A stretch of 22,898 bases of DNA from an uncultured Bacteroidales bacterium (GTDB lineage Bacteria; Bacteroidota; Bacteroidia; Bacteroidales; UBA932), in the NCBI GenBank assembly GCA_905235775.1, contig CAJOMY010000022.1, forward strand, positions 1 through 22,898, in the 5' to 3' direction. The notes under the pieces are model-generated. The model was not told the DNA's origin, searched no databases, and saw only the letters and a list, made by a program, of their open reading frames with translations. Of the stretch, positions 1 to 7,125 are shown piece by piece (positions within the stretch are counted from its first letter, which is position 1; each line of letters starts with the position of its first letter). The translations under genes were made by a program, and so were the position numbers.

Positions 1-196
<196 letters not shown>

Positions 197-240
197 AGCC
201 GATTTTTTTACCAATTGTTCATCTCTCTCAAGTAATATAC

Positions 241-352
241 TGCGGCGGTTAAAGCGGTGGGGAACCACCTCTTCCCATCCCGAACAGAGAAGTTAAACCC
301 GCCCGCGCCGATGGTACTGCCCCACCAGGTGGGAGAGTAGGTCGCTGCCGCT
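241..352 (+). rRNA. 5S ribosomal RNA
   Basis: The conserved 5S core is present: CCATCCCGAACAGAGAAGTTAA at about 276-297 and GGGAGAGTAGGTCG at 331-344. Helix I closes by pairing 242-249 with 344-351 (GCGGCGGT against GCTGCCGC, with two wobbles), which sets the ends within a few bases. It is the last gene of the rRNA operon and is followed at once by a strong terminator. Confidence 0.95.
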
Positions 353-357
353 TTTGG

Positions 358-400
358 GAATGCCCGATTGACGATTGTCAGTCGGGCATTCTTTTTTTTT
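358..400 (+). terminator. Rho-independent terminator of the rRNA operon
   Basis: A 15-bp stem (358-372 with 377-391, one G-U pair) closes a four-base loop and is followed by nine T residues at 392-400. It lies six bases after 5S and is the strongest intrinsic terminator in the window. Confidence 0.93.
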
Positions 401-596
401 ACCGTGGGTGGGGCGTCCCCCCTCGGGCAGCCCTGCGTCGCTTCGCTCCGGATGCTTTTCCCCCGGCAGGCAGACCTGCTCCGGCGGGCATTTTTGCGTC
501 AGCTGTTTTTCATGCCCGCCGGGGCGGGTCTGCTGCAGGGACAGTGGAGGGTGCTAATTTCTGTCCGCACGCGAGGGCCGGGCAGGAAAAAATTGC
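401..596. other. Non-coding interval with a 22-bp imperfect inverted repeat
   Basis: I see no credible gene between the rRNA terminator and the DUF4199 gene. An open frame runs through it into that gene but starts inside the terminator hairpin. The interval holds an inverted repeat: 470-491 pairs with 512-533 across a 20-base loop, with only two G-U type differences. The arms contain CGGGCAT and ATGCCCG, echoing the rRNA terminator stem and the palindrome at 7343. It lacks a T tract on either side, so it is not an obvious terminator. Confidence 0.6.
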
Positions 597-604
597 TATC
601 TTTG
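597..604 (+). promoter_or_regulatory. Bacteroidetes -7 box upstream of the DUF4199 gene
   Basis: TATCTTTG matches the TAnnTTTG consensus exactly. No TTG lies at the usual 19-21 base distance upstream. The ATG at 611 follows after six bases, so the transcript should begin at or within a few bases of the start codon. Confidence 0.65.
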
Positions 605-610
605 TTCATT

Positions 611-1147
611 ATGACTGAGAAGAAATCCATTTGGGAGAGCGCCGGCAAGGCCGGACTGGTCCTGGGAGGAATCTCCATCGCGTATATGCTGCTCACCATG
701 CTGACCGGCAAACTGGCCGGGAGCGGCCCCGCCTTTCTGCTGGGCCTGGTGAACGTCCTGCTCTGGGTTGCAAAACTGGCCGCCTGCATCTATCTGATGC
801 GCTACTTCATCCTGAAGTTCGCCGCCGACGATCCGACCGTGGACAACGCCCGCGCCTTCCGCTTCGGCACGCTCACGGCCCTGCTCTCCGCGCTGTTGTA
901 TTCCGCTTTCTACCTGGCCTATGTGAGTTTCATTGCTCCTGACACCTTCGAGGAGGCGATAAGCGCCCTGACGGACAACCCGTTGCTGGATTCCAACTCT
1001 ATCGCCGCCATCGAGGAGATGATCCCGCGCATGCCCACGATCTCATTCTTCGTCAACCTGATCTGGTGTTGGCTGTTCGGCACGGTTCTCGCGGCCATCT
1101 TCTCCCGCAACATCTCCTCTTCGAATCCTTTCATTGACGAACAATAA
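611..1147 (+). CDS. DUF4199-family integral membrane protein
   Basis: The protein has 178 residues with four hydrophobic segments, at roughly residues 13-31, 38-64, 80-102 and 139-162, and short charged termini (MTEKKSIWE at the start). That size and four-helix layout match DUF4199, a Bacteroidetes inner-membrane family of unknown function. In that phylum it commonly sits next to a family 2 glycosyltransferase, as it does here. The open frame extends back to 368, but that extension crosses the rRNA terminator and the promoter box at 597-604, so ATG 611 is the start. The stop is one base before the next ATG, so the two genes form an operon. A role in export or modification of an envelope glycan is inferred from the neighbour only. 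Confidence 0.8.
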   Translation: MTEKKSIWESAGKAGLVLGGISIAYMLLTMLTGKLAGSGPAFLLGLVNVLLWVAKLAACIYLMRYFILKFAADDPTVDNARAFRFGTLTALLSALLYSAFYLAYVSFIAPDTFEEAISALTDNPLLDSNSIAAIEEMIPRMPTISFFVNLIWCWLFGTVLAAIFSRNISSSNPFIDEQ

Positions 1148-1148
1148 T

Positions 1149-2099
1149 ATGGATATCTCCGTCATCGTCCCCGCCTTCAACGAGCGAGAGTCCCTGCCCG
1201 AACTGTCCGCCTGGATCGCCCGCGTGATGCAGGAGCACGGCTACAGCTACGAAGTGCTGATCGTCGATGACGGCAGTACCGATGGCAGCTGGGAGACGAT
1301 TCGCTCGCTGGCAGTCGATGACCCGCATGTGCACGGACTGCGCTTCCGGCGCAACTACGGCAAATCCGCCGCCCTGTACTGCGGTTTCGAGCGCGCGCAG
1401 GGCGAGGTCGTCTTCACCATGGACGCCGACCTGCAGGATTCGCCGGACGAGCTGCCGGAGATGTATCGGATGATCATGGAGCAGGGCTACGACCTGGTGT
1501 CGGGCTGGAAGCAGCACCGCAAGGACAACGCCCTGACGAAGAACCTTCCCTCGAAGCTCTACAATGCCACGGCGCGCCGCATCACCGGCATCAAGCTGCA
1601 CGATATGAACTGCGGCCTGAAAGCCTACCGCCGGGAGGTCGTCAAGAGCATTGAGGTCTACGGCGAGATGCACCGCTACATCCCGTATCTGGCGAAGAAC
1701 GCCGGCTACACGAAGATCGGCGAGAAGCCGGTCATGCACGCCAGGCGCAAGTACGGCAAGAGCAAATTCGGGATGAACCGCTTCGTGAACGGCTTCCTGG
1801 ATCTGCAGACGCTCTGGTTCCTGACGCGCTTCGGCGGCAATCCAATGCACTTCTTCGGGACGACCGGACTGCTGATGTTCCTGGTGGGATTCGTGATGAC
1901 GGTATGGATCATCGTCGAGAAGCTGATCCAGCAGGGCCATGGCCTGAAATACCGTCCCGTCACCGACCAGCCGCTCTTCTACCTGGCACTTGTGGCCGTC
2001 ATCCTCGGAGTCGTGCTCTTCCTGGCCGGTTTCATCGGCGAGATGGTCTCCCGCTCCAACGCCGACCGTAATCACTACAACATCTCGGACGAGCTTTAG
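1149..2099 (+). CDS. Family 2 glycosyltransferase, dolichol/undecaprenyl-phosphate sugar transferase type
   Basis: This 316-residue protein is a GT-A glycosyltransferase with a C-terminal membrane anchor. It begins with the usual SVIVPAFNE strand. It carries DDGSTDGSW at residues 40-48 and the metal and nucleotide-sugar binding DAD at residues 92-94, followed by LQDSP. Two hydrophobic helices occupy about residues 240-262 and 275-302. This architecture (GtrB, ArnC and DPM1-like) transfers a sugar from a nucleotide donor to a polyprenyl phosphate on the cytoplasmic face. The donor cannot be told from the sequence. A longer reading from TTG 1134 is possible, but ATG 1149 places the core motif at the protein start and leaves one base after the DUF4199 stop. 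Confidence 0.88.
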   Translation: MDISVIVPAFNERESLPELSAWIARVMQEHGYSYEVLIVDDGSTDGSWETIRSLAVDDPHVHGLRFRRNYGKSAALYCGFERAQGEVVFTMDADLQDSPDELPEMYRMIMEQGYDLVSGWKQHRKDNALTKNLPSKLYNATARRITGIKLHDMNCGLKAYRREVVKSIEVYGEMHRYIPYLAKNAGYTKIGEKPVMHARRKYGKSKFGMNRFVNGFLDLQTLWFLTRFGGNPMHFFGTTGLLMFLVGFVMTVWIIVEKLIQQGHGLKYRPVTDQPLFYLALVAVILGVVLFLAGFIGEMVSRSNADRNHYNISDEL

Positions 2100-2206
2100 A
2101 CGAGTCCGGCGGTGTTGGACACGTCGAACTGGACCAGCAGTTTCTTGCGGTACCAGCGGATGGTCTCGTAACTGAGATGCAGGGCGTCCGCGTCCGCCGG
2201 GGGCGA
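2099..2206 (-). pseudogene. Remnant of a LuxR-type response-regulator DNA-binding domain
   Basis: Read on the minus strand, this stretch gives the end of a LuxR/GerE helix-turn-helix: ADALHLSYETIRWYRKKLL followed by VQFDVSNTAGLV. It matches the recognition-helix pattern (S-x-E-T-I/V-K/R-W-Y/H-R-x-x-L-x-x-K/Q-F) seen in Bacteroidetes regulators. Nothing upstream encodes the first helix or a receiver domain: the frame runs into the thrS promoter region. A TAA stop comes directly after GLV, before the usual last residues. It is therefore best read as a decayed gene stub, not a working small protein. The tail overlaps the glycosyltransferase stop by one base. Confidence 0.6.
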
Positions 2207-2215
2207 ATGATGGCA

Positions 2216-2246
2216 TTGTTCTTTTTCGCATTTATTCCTATATTTG
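2216..2246 (+). promoter_or_regulatory. Promoter of the thrS-infC-rpmI-rplT operon
   Basis: TTG at 2216-2218 and TATATTTG at 2239-2246 are separated by 20 bases, the Bacteroidetes -33/-7 arrangement. The predicted leader before ATG 2281 is about 30 bases, A+T rich, with no Shine-Dalgarno. Confidence 0.8.
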
Positions 2247-2280
2247 CAAGTTATTTTGCTTATTAAACCTAATACGAGAC

Positions 2281-4071
2281 ATGTTGACGATTGCATTCAC
2301 CGACGGCACCATCCGTCCCTGGGACGATGACGAAGCGAAACACATCTTCTGGCACTCTTCCGCGCACCTGATGGCGGAGGCGCTTGAGGCGCTCTACCCG
2401 GGCGTCAAGTTCGGCGTGGGCCCGGCCGTGGAGACCGGCTTCTACTACGACGTGGACCTGGGCGACCGGCAGATTTCCGAAGGCGACCTCAAGGCCGTCG
2501 AGGACAAGATGATCGAGCTGGCCCGCGCCAAGGAGACCTTCGAGCGCAAGGAAGTGTCCAAGGCGGATGCAATGGCTTATTTCAAGGAAAAGGGCGACCC
2601 GTACAAGTGCGAGCTCATCCAGGACCTGGAGGACGGCACCATTTCGTTCTACACGAACGGCGGCTTCACCGACCTCTGCCGCGGCCCGCACGTCAAGCAC
2701 GTGGACGACATCAAGGCCGTCAAGCTCACGGCCATCGCCGGCGCCTACTGGAAAGGCGACCAGAACCGGCAGCAGCTCACCCGCATCTACGGTGTCACCT
2801 TCCCCAAGAAGAGCATGCTCGACGAGTACCTCCAACTGCTCGAGGAAGCCAAGAAGCGTGACCACCGCAAGCTCGGCAAGGAGATGGAGCTCTTCACCTT
2901 CTCCTCCCGCGTGGGCCTCGGCCTGCCGCTGTGGCTGCCCCGCGGCGCCCAGATGCGCAACACCCTGGAAAACTTCCTGCGCCGCAAGCAGGCGGAGCTG
3001 GGCTACCTGCCCGTCGTCACCCCGCACATCGGCAGCAAGGAACTCTACGTGACCTCGGGCCACTACGCCAAATACGGCAAGGACAGCTTCCAGCCGATCC
3101 ACACGCCCCAGGAGGGCGAGGAATACATGCTCAAGCCGATGAACTGCCCGCACCACTGCGAGATCTTCCGCAGCAGCCCGCGCTCCTACCGCGACCTGCC
3201 GCTGCGCTTTGCGGAGTTCGGCACCGTCTATCGTTACGAGCAGAGCGGCGAGCTGCACGGCCTGACCCGCGTGCGCGGCTTCACCCAGGACGACGCCCAC
3301 CTCTTCTGCCGCCCGGACCAGCTCCAGGAGGAGTTCGAGAAGGTCATCGACCTGATCCTGTACGTCTTCAAGACCCTGAAGATGACGGACTACATGGCCC
3401 AGGTGTCCCTGCGCGACCCGGACAACAAGGAGAAGTACATCGGTTCCGACGAGAACTGGGAGAAGGCTGAGAAGGCCATCATCGATGCCGCCGCAAAGAA
3501 GGGGCTCAAGACCGTCGTGGAGAAGGGCGAGGCCGCCTTCTACGGCCCGAAGCTCGACTTTATGGTCAAGGACGCCATCGGCCGCCGCTGGCAGCTCGGC
3601 ACCATCCAGGTGGACTACAACCTCCCGGAGCGCTTCGACCTGGAGTTCACGGACGCCGACGGCAGCAAGCAGCGCCCGGTGATGATCCACCGCGCTCCTT
3701 TCGGGTCGCTGGAACGCTTCACCGCCGTCGTGCTGGAGCACACGGCCGGACACCTGCCTCTCTGGCTCTCGCCGGATCAGGTTAAGGTGTTGCCAATCAG
3801 CGAAAAATACGAAGAATATGCCGAAAAAGTTTGCGAATTGCTGAAAAATTCCGAAATTCGCGCTTCCATAGACGCTCGCAACGAGACGTTGGGCAAACGG
3901 ATCCGGGAGATTTCCCTCCTCCGTGTCCCTGTGATTGCGATTGTCGGCGAGAAAGAAGCTTCGGAAGGTACCGTCTCCGTCCGCAGGGAGGGTGCCGACC
4001 AGGGCTCCATGTCCGCAGAACAGTTTGTGGAATATTTGAAAGCAGCGCAAGCTGAAGAACTTAAAGATTAG
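2281..4071 (+). CDS. thrS: Threonyl-tRNA synthetase lacking most of the TGS domain
   Basis: This class II synthetase (596 residues) charges tRNA-Thr. The editing domain keeps its residues, H25xxxH29 and C133xxxH137. The catalytic core has motif 2 (RYEQSGELHG from residue 318), motif 3 (HRAPFGSLERF, residues 470-480) and the three zinc ligands C289, H340 and H470. The anticodon-binding domain fills the last 100 residues or so. Bacterial enzymes are usually about 640 residues. Here about 48 are missing, all before H25: the first strand of the TGS domain (residues 1-12) runs straight into the linker that normally follows TGS. The promoter directly upstream rules out a missed longer start. From about 3780 the codons turn A+T rich compared with the rest. 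It is first in the classic operon with infC, rpmI and rplT. Confidence 0.96.
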   Translation: MLTIAFTDGTIRPWDDDEAKHIFWHSSAHLMAEALEALYPGVKFGVGPAVETGFYYDVDLGDRQISEGDLKAVEDKMIELARAKETFERKEVSKADAMAYFKEKGDPYKCELIQDLEDGTISFYTNGGFTDLCRGPHVKHVDDIKAVKLTAIAGAYWKGDQNRQQLTRIYGVTFPKKSMLDEYLQLLEEAKKRDHRKLGKEMELFTFSSRVGLGLPLWLPRGAQMRNTLENFLRRKQAELGYLPVVTPHIGSKELYVTSGHYAKYGKDSFQPIHTPQEGEEYMLKPMNCPHHCEIFRSSPRSYRDLPLRFAEFGTVYRYEQSGELHGLTRVRGFTQDDAHLFCRPDQLQEEFEKVIDLILYVFKTLKMTDYMAQVSLRDPDNKEKYIGSDENWEKAEKAIIDAAAKKGLKTVVEKGEAAFYGPKLDFMVKDAIGRRWQLGTIQVDYNLPERFDLEFTDADGSKQRPVMIHRAPFGSLERFTAVVLEHTAGHLPLWLSPDQVKVLPISEKYEEYAEKVCELLKNSEIRASIDARNETLGKRIREISLLRVPVIAIVGEKEASEGTVSVRREGADQGSMSAEQFVEYLKAAQAEELKD

Positions 4072-4085
4072 GAGGATTTACTATC
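4070..4085 (+). promoter_or_regulatory. Shine-Dalgarno and non-canonical ATC start of infC
   Basis: AGGAGG at 4070-4075 overlaps the thrS stop and is followed, seven bases later, by ATC at 4083. Full Shine-Dalgarno sequences are rare in Bacteroidetes. The pairing of a strong one with a weak start codon is the known signature of infC autocontrol, in which IF3 rejects its own non-AUG start. Confidence 0.75.
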
Positions 4086-4679
4086 GCCGGACCTTACAGA
4101 CCGAAGCCCTCGGGCTTCAAACCGGGTGGTCGGAAACCCGATCCTCGTCAGGCGCAGAAGCGCGACGAGAATGAGTTGAACATCAACGAGCAGATCACTG
4201 CCTCGCAGGTGCGTCTCGTAGGAGACAACATCCCCGAGCCGGGCGTGTACCCGATTGCGAAGGCCATGCAGATGGCCGAGGAGCTCGAACTGGACCTCGT
4301 GGAGATCAGCGGCAAGGCCGATCCCCCCGTGTGCCGGATTCTGGACTATCAGAAGTTCCTGTACCAGCGCAAGAAGAAGGCCAAGGAGATGAAGGCGAAC
4401 GCCGCCAAGGTCGTGATCAAGGAGATCCGCTTCGGCCCCAACACCGACGAGCATGATTTCCAGTTCAAGCTCAAGCACGCCCAGGAGTTCCTCCAGGAGG
4501 GCTCCAAGGTCAAGGCGACGATCTTCTTCCGCGGACGCTCGATCATGTTCAAGGATCAGGGCGAGAAGCAGCTCCTCCGCTTCGCCGTCGAACTGGAAGA
4601 GTACGGACGCGCCGAGAACATGCCGGTCCTGGAAGGCAAGCGCATGAACATGATGATTGCTCCTACCAAGAAAAAGTAG
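4083..4679 (+). CDS. infC: Translation initiation factor IF-3
   Basis: IF3 binds the 30S subunit, keeps the 50S off and checks start-codon pairing. The 198-residue reading starts at ATC 4083 and opens with a basic, glycine and proline-rich tail (AGPYRPKPSGF and onward). It then has the N-terminal domain (INEQITASQVRLVGDN, from about residue 34), a lysine-rich linker (YQRKKKAKEMKANAAK) and the C-terminal domain (IKEIRFGPNTDEHDF, IFFRGR). A search restricted to ATG, GTG and TTG would begin at TTG 4176, right at the N-domain edge and 31 residues short. The ATC start is chosen because frame and protein-like composition continue upstream to a good Shine-Dalgarno. It lies 11 bases after thrS and shares its transcript. 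Function is certain; the exact start is strongly supported but not proven. Confidence 0.93.
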   Translation: MAGPYRPKPSGFKPGGRKPDPRQAQKRDENELNINEQITASQVRLVGDNIPEPGVYPIAKAMQMAEELELDLVEISGKADPPVCRILDYQKFLYQRKKKAKEMKANAAKVVIKEIRFGPNTDEHDFQFKLKHAQEFLQEGSKVKATIFFRGRSIMFKDQGEKQLLRFAVELEEYGRAENMPVLEGKRMNMMIAPTKKK

Positions 4680-4716
4680 GGATCATATATTTATTAACAA
4701 TTAATTATCAAACACA

Positions 4717-4911
4717 ATGGCAAAGTTTAAATCGAACTCCGGTGCCAAAAAGCGCTTCACGCTTACCGGATCGGGAAAGATCAAGAGGAAGCATGCTTAC
4801 CACAGCCACATCCTCACCAAGAAAACCAAGAAGCGCAAGCGTAACCTGGACCACTTCGCCCTCCTCGAGAAGGCGGACTATGGCCGTGTAAAAGAAATGT
4901 TGGTTCTCTAA
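4717..4911 (+). CDS. rpmI: 50S ribosomal protein bL35
   Basis: A 64-residue, strongly basic protein with the family pattern: KFKSNSGAKKRF near the start, then TGSGKIKRKHAYHSH and a lysine/arginine cluster before the acidic and hydrophobic end. It packs into 23S rRNA in the large subunit. It follows infC after a 37-base A+T-rich spacer and precedes rplT by 12 bases, the universal infC-rpmI-rplT order. I saw no obvious autoregulatory leader hairpin in the short spacer. Confidence 0.97.
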   Translation: MAKFKSNSGAKKRFTLTGSGKIKRKHAYHSHILTKKTKKRKRNLDHFALLEKADYGRVKEMLVL

Positions 4912-4923
4912 AAGTATTGAATT

Positions 4924-5268
4924 ATGCCTAGATCAGTCAACTCAGTCGCCTCCAGGGCGCGCCGCAAGAAGATTCTCAAGAGAACCCGCGGCAACTTCCT
5001 TGCCAGGAAGAATGTCTGGACCGTAGCCAAGAACACCTACGAGAAAGGTTTGACCTATGCTTACCGTGACCGCAAGACCAAGAAGCGCAACTTCCGCGCC
5101 CTCTGGATCCAGCGTATCAACGCCGCTGCGCGTCAGTACGGCATGTCCTACTCCCAGTTCATGGGCAAGCTCAACGCCCGGAATATCGGCTTGAACCGCA
5201 AGGTCCTCGCCGACCTCGCGATGAACAACCCGCAGGCCTTTGAGGCGATCCTCAATTCTGTAAAATAG
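4924..5268 (+). CDS. rplT: 50S ribosomal protein bL20
   Basis: At 114 residues this is the normal length for bL20, needed for early assembly of the large subunit. The basic N-terminal extension (MPRSVNSVASRARRKKILK) and the globular half with LWIQRINAAARQYGMSYSQF are both present. In other bacteria bL20 represses its own operon by binding the mRNA; nothing in the short spacers here shows that directly. It is the last ribosomal gene of the operon, with the signal peptidase gene nine bases downstream. Confidence 0.97.
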   Translation: MPRSVNSVASRARRKKILKRTRGNFLARKNVWTVAKNTYEKGLTYAYRDRKTKKRNFRALWIQRINAAARQYGMSYSQFMGKLNARNIGLNRKVLADLAMNNPQAFEAILNSVK

Positions 5269-5277
5269 CGTGAGAAA

Positions 5278-6585
5278 GTGAACTTGAAGGAATTCACCCG
5301 CAACAAATGGGCAAAGTTCGCCTTTTGGGCTTTGCTTTATCTGGCGTGGGTGATCTGGCTCGGGAACTTCTGGTGGCTCTTCGGCCTGGTGGTGATCTTC
5401 GACATTTTCATCACCCGCAAAGTTCACTGGAATTTCTGGAAGAAGCGCTATAAGGAAGGGGAGAAGCACAGCGCATGGAACGACTGGCTCGACGCCATCA
5501 TTTTCGCCGTCATCGTGGTCACCTTCCTGAATACCTTCTTCTTCCAGGCTTTCAAGATTCCTTCATCCTCGATGGAGAGCAGTCTCTATACGGGAGACCA
5601 CCTCTTCGTGAGCAAATTGACATACGGTCCCCGGATCCCCCAGACTCCCCTGACCATCCCCTTCACGCACAACGTGATCTTCGGACGCGAGTCGTATTCG
5701 ACCCTCATCCAGAATGATTACCGGCGGCTGAAAGGATTCCGGGAAGTGAGACGCGGCGATTGCGTGGTGTTCGGTTTCCCCAACGGAGACACCGTCCTGC
5801 GCCGAGACCCCGTCGCGGATTACCACATGCTGGTGCGCCTGCTCGGCAGGCCGGCTGTGGACAAGATGGGAGAGAAGGTTGTCCGCCCGATGGACAAAAA
5901 AGACCACTACGTGAAGCGTTGCGTCGCGACCCCGGGGGATACCCTGGAGGTCCGGGACGGACTGGTGTGGATCAACGGCGAGCAGCAGACGGTATATCCC
6001 GGCATCCAGCTCAGCTACCGGGTCGTCACCAACGGGCAGAAGATCAACGCCAAGACGCTGGAGAAGCTCGGCATCAATCCCGCCGAGGCCTGGTTCGATG
6101 CTGCGCTGCCCGGATATCCGGCGCTCAGCCTGACGGCCGCCATGCTGGAAGAACTGGGCAAGGTCCCTTCCGTGGAGCGCATCACGCCGAACCTGGACAC
6201 GGATCCGGCGGCCGTCGCGCGGGAGATCTTCCCCTTCACGCAGGACTCCGGCTGGACGCGGGACTACTTCGGCCCGCTGTGGATTCCCCGCAAGGGGGCC
6301 ACGGTTCCGTTCACGCAGGACAATGTCGCGCTCTACGAACGGATCATCACGGCCTACGAAGGCGGCGATCTGCAGCAGGCGCTCCGCGAGGGCTCATACA
6401 CGTTCAAGCAGGACTATTACTTTATGATGGGTGACAACCGGCACAATTCGCTCGACTCCCGCTACTGGGGGTTTGTCCCCGAAGACCACATCGTCGGCCG
6501 TCCGGCCGTGATCTGGCTCTCCACGGACAGCGGGAAACGGTTCCCCAACAACATCCGGTGGCGCAGATTCCTGAAGTTTCTGTAG
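5278..6585 (+). CDS. lepB: Signal peptidase I
   Basis: This membrane-bound serine protease (435 residues) removes signal peptides from exported proteins. Three hydrophobic segments lie at about residues 13-31, 33-48 and 70-92. The catalytic serine is S98 in IPSSSM, just after the last segment, and the general-base lysine is K213 in YVKRCVATPGD. The final box MGDNRHNSLDSRYWG is intact. The length is typical of Bacteroidetes, whose enzymes carry a large insert between the lysine box and the final box. The start is GTG 5278; TTG at 5284 is an alternative. No Shine-Dalgarno is visible. It follows rplT by nine bases and is probably cotranscribed. Confidence 0.94.
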   Translation: MNLKEFTRNKWAKFAFWALLYLAWVIWLGNFWWLFGLVVIFDIFITRKVHWNFWKKRYKEGEKHSAWNDWLDAIIFAVIVVTFLNTFFFQAFKIPSSSMESSLYTGDHLFVSKLTYGPRIPQTPLTIPFTHNVIFGRESYSTLIQNDYRRLKGFREVRRGDCVVFGFPNGDTVLRRDPVADYHMLVRLLGRPAVDKMGEKVVRPMDKKDHYVKRCVATPGDTLEVRDGLVWINGEQQTVYPGIQLSYRVVTNGQKINAKTLEKLGINPAEAWFDAALPGYPALSLTAAMLEELGKVPSVERITPNLDTDPAAVAREIFPFTQDSGWTRDYFGPLWIPRKGATVPFTQDNVALYERIITAYEGGDLQQALREGSYTFKQDYYFMMGDNRHNSLDSRYWGFVPEDHIVGRPAVIWLSTDSGKRFPNNIRWRRFLKFL

Positions 6586-6592
6586 GTTTCAA

Positions 6593-6624
6593 TTTGGAAA
6601 TCAGAAAATTAAAAGCGATATTTG
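6593..6624 (+). promoter_or_regulatory. Probable promoter of rpmB-rpmG-DUF4295
   Basis: TTTG at 6593-6596 and GATATTTG at 6617-6624 (one mismatch to TAnnTTTG) are 20 bases apart. The predicted leader before ATG 6666 is about 35 bases and A-rich just ahead of the start, as is usual for highly translated Bacteroidetes genes. Confidence 0.65.
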
Positions 6625-6665
6625 CACCCCGCTTCAGTAAAAAAGAGAATAAAAAAGATACAACC

Positions 6666-6908
6666 ATGGCAAAAGTTTGTCAAATCACCGGAAGGAAGAG
6701 AATGAAAGGCAACAACGTTGCCCATTCCAAGCTGCGCACCAAGCGCGACTTCTCCCTCAATCTCAAGAACAAGCGTTTCTGGAGCGAGGAGGAGCAGAGG
6801 TATGTGACCCTCAAGGTTTCTTGCAAGGGTATGCGGATCATCGAGAAGAACGGTCTTGAGGCCACGCTTCGCGATGCCAGGAAGAAAGGATTGATTAACC
6901 TTGTTTAA
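6666..6908 (+). CDS. rpmB: 50S ribosomal protein bL28
   Basis: The protein has 80 residues and begins MAKVCQITGRKRMKGNNVAHS, the conserved opening of the family, followed by KRFWSEEEQRYVTLKVS. The open frame extends upstream to 6558, but that extension includes the end of lepB and the promoter, so ATG 6666 is the start. It stops 11 bases before rpmG. The bL28-bL33-DUF4295 cluster is a standard arrangement in the Bacteroidetes. Confidence 0.96.
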   Translation: MAKVCQITGRKRMKGNNVAHSKLRTKRDFSLNLKNKRFWSEEEQRYVTLKVSCKGMRIIEKNGLEATLRDARKKGLINLV

Positions 6909-6919
6909 ATTCTATCATT

Positions 6920-7108
6920 ATGGCAAAGAAAACGAAAGGAAACAGGGTGCAGGTCATCCTCGAATGCACGGAGCAGAAAGCCAGCGGTGTTCCCGGCATG
7001 TCCCGCTACATCACCACCAAGAACAAGAAGAATACGCCGGACCGCCTGGAGCGTAAGAAGTACAATCCGTACCTGAAGAAGGTCACGGTCCATCGTGAAA
7101 TCAAATAA
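6920..7108 (+). CDS. rpmG: 50S ribosomal protein bL33
   Basis: A 62-residue basic protein with the bL33 pattern (VQVILECTEQKAS, then RYITTKNKKNTPDRLERKK and YNPYLKK). It has only one cysteine, so it is the zinc-free form of the protein. It sits near the E site of the large subunit. It lies 17 bases before the DUF4295 start and shares the rpmB transcript. Confidence 0.96.
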   Translation: MAKKTKGNRVQVILECTEQKASGVPGMSRYITTKNKKNTPDRLERKKYNPYLKKVTVHREIK

Positions 7109-7125
7109 TTAAAGGAGACTAGATT

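Noticed and set aside
401..480. Possible small gene or CRISPR-like repeats after the rRNA operon
   Set aside because: No regular repeat-spacer spacing and no initiation signals; the sequence is GC-rich intergenic filler with one inverted repeat.
368..610. N-terminal extension of the DUF4199 gene back to 368
   Set aside because: It begins within the rRNA terminator and crosses a -7 box; the translated extension is not protein-like.
1131..2231. A 366-codon minus-strand open frame opposite the glycosyltransferase
   Set aside because: Antisense to a clear GT2 gene; low-complexity translation without motifs.
2269..4050. A 593-codon minus-strand open frame opposite thrS
   Set aside because: Antisense shadow of thrS; composition is typical of reversed GC-biased codons.
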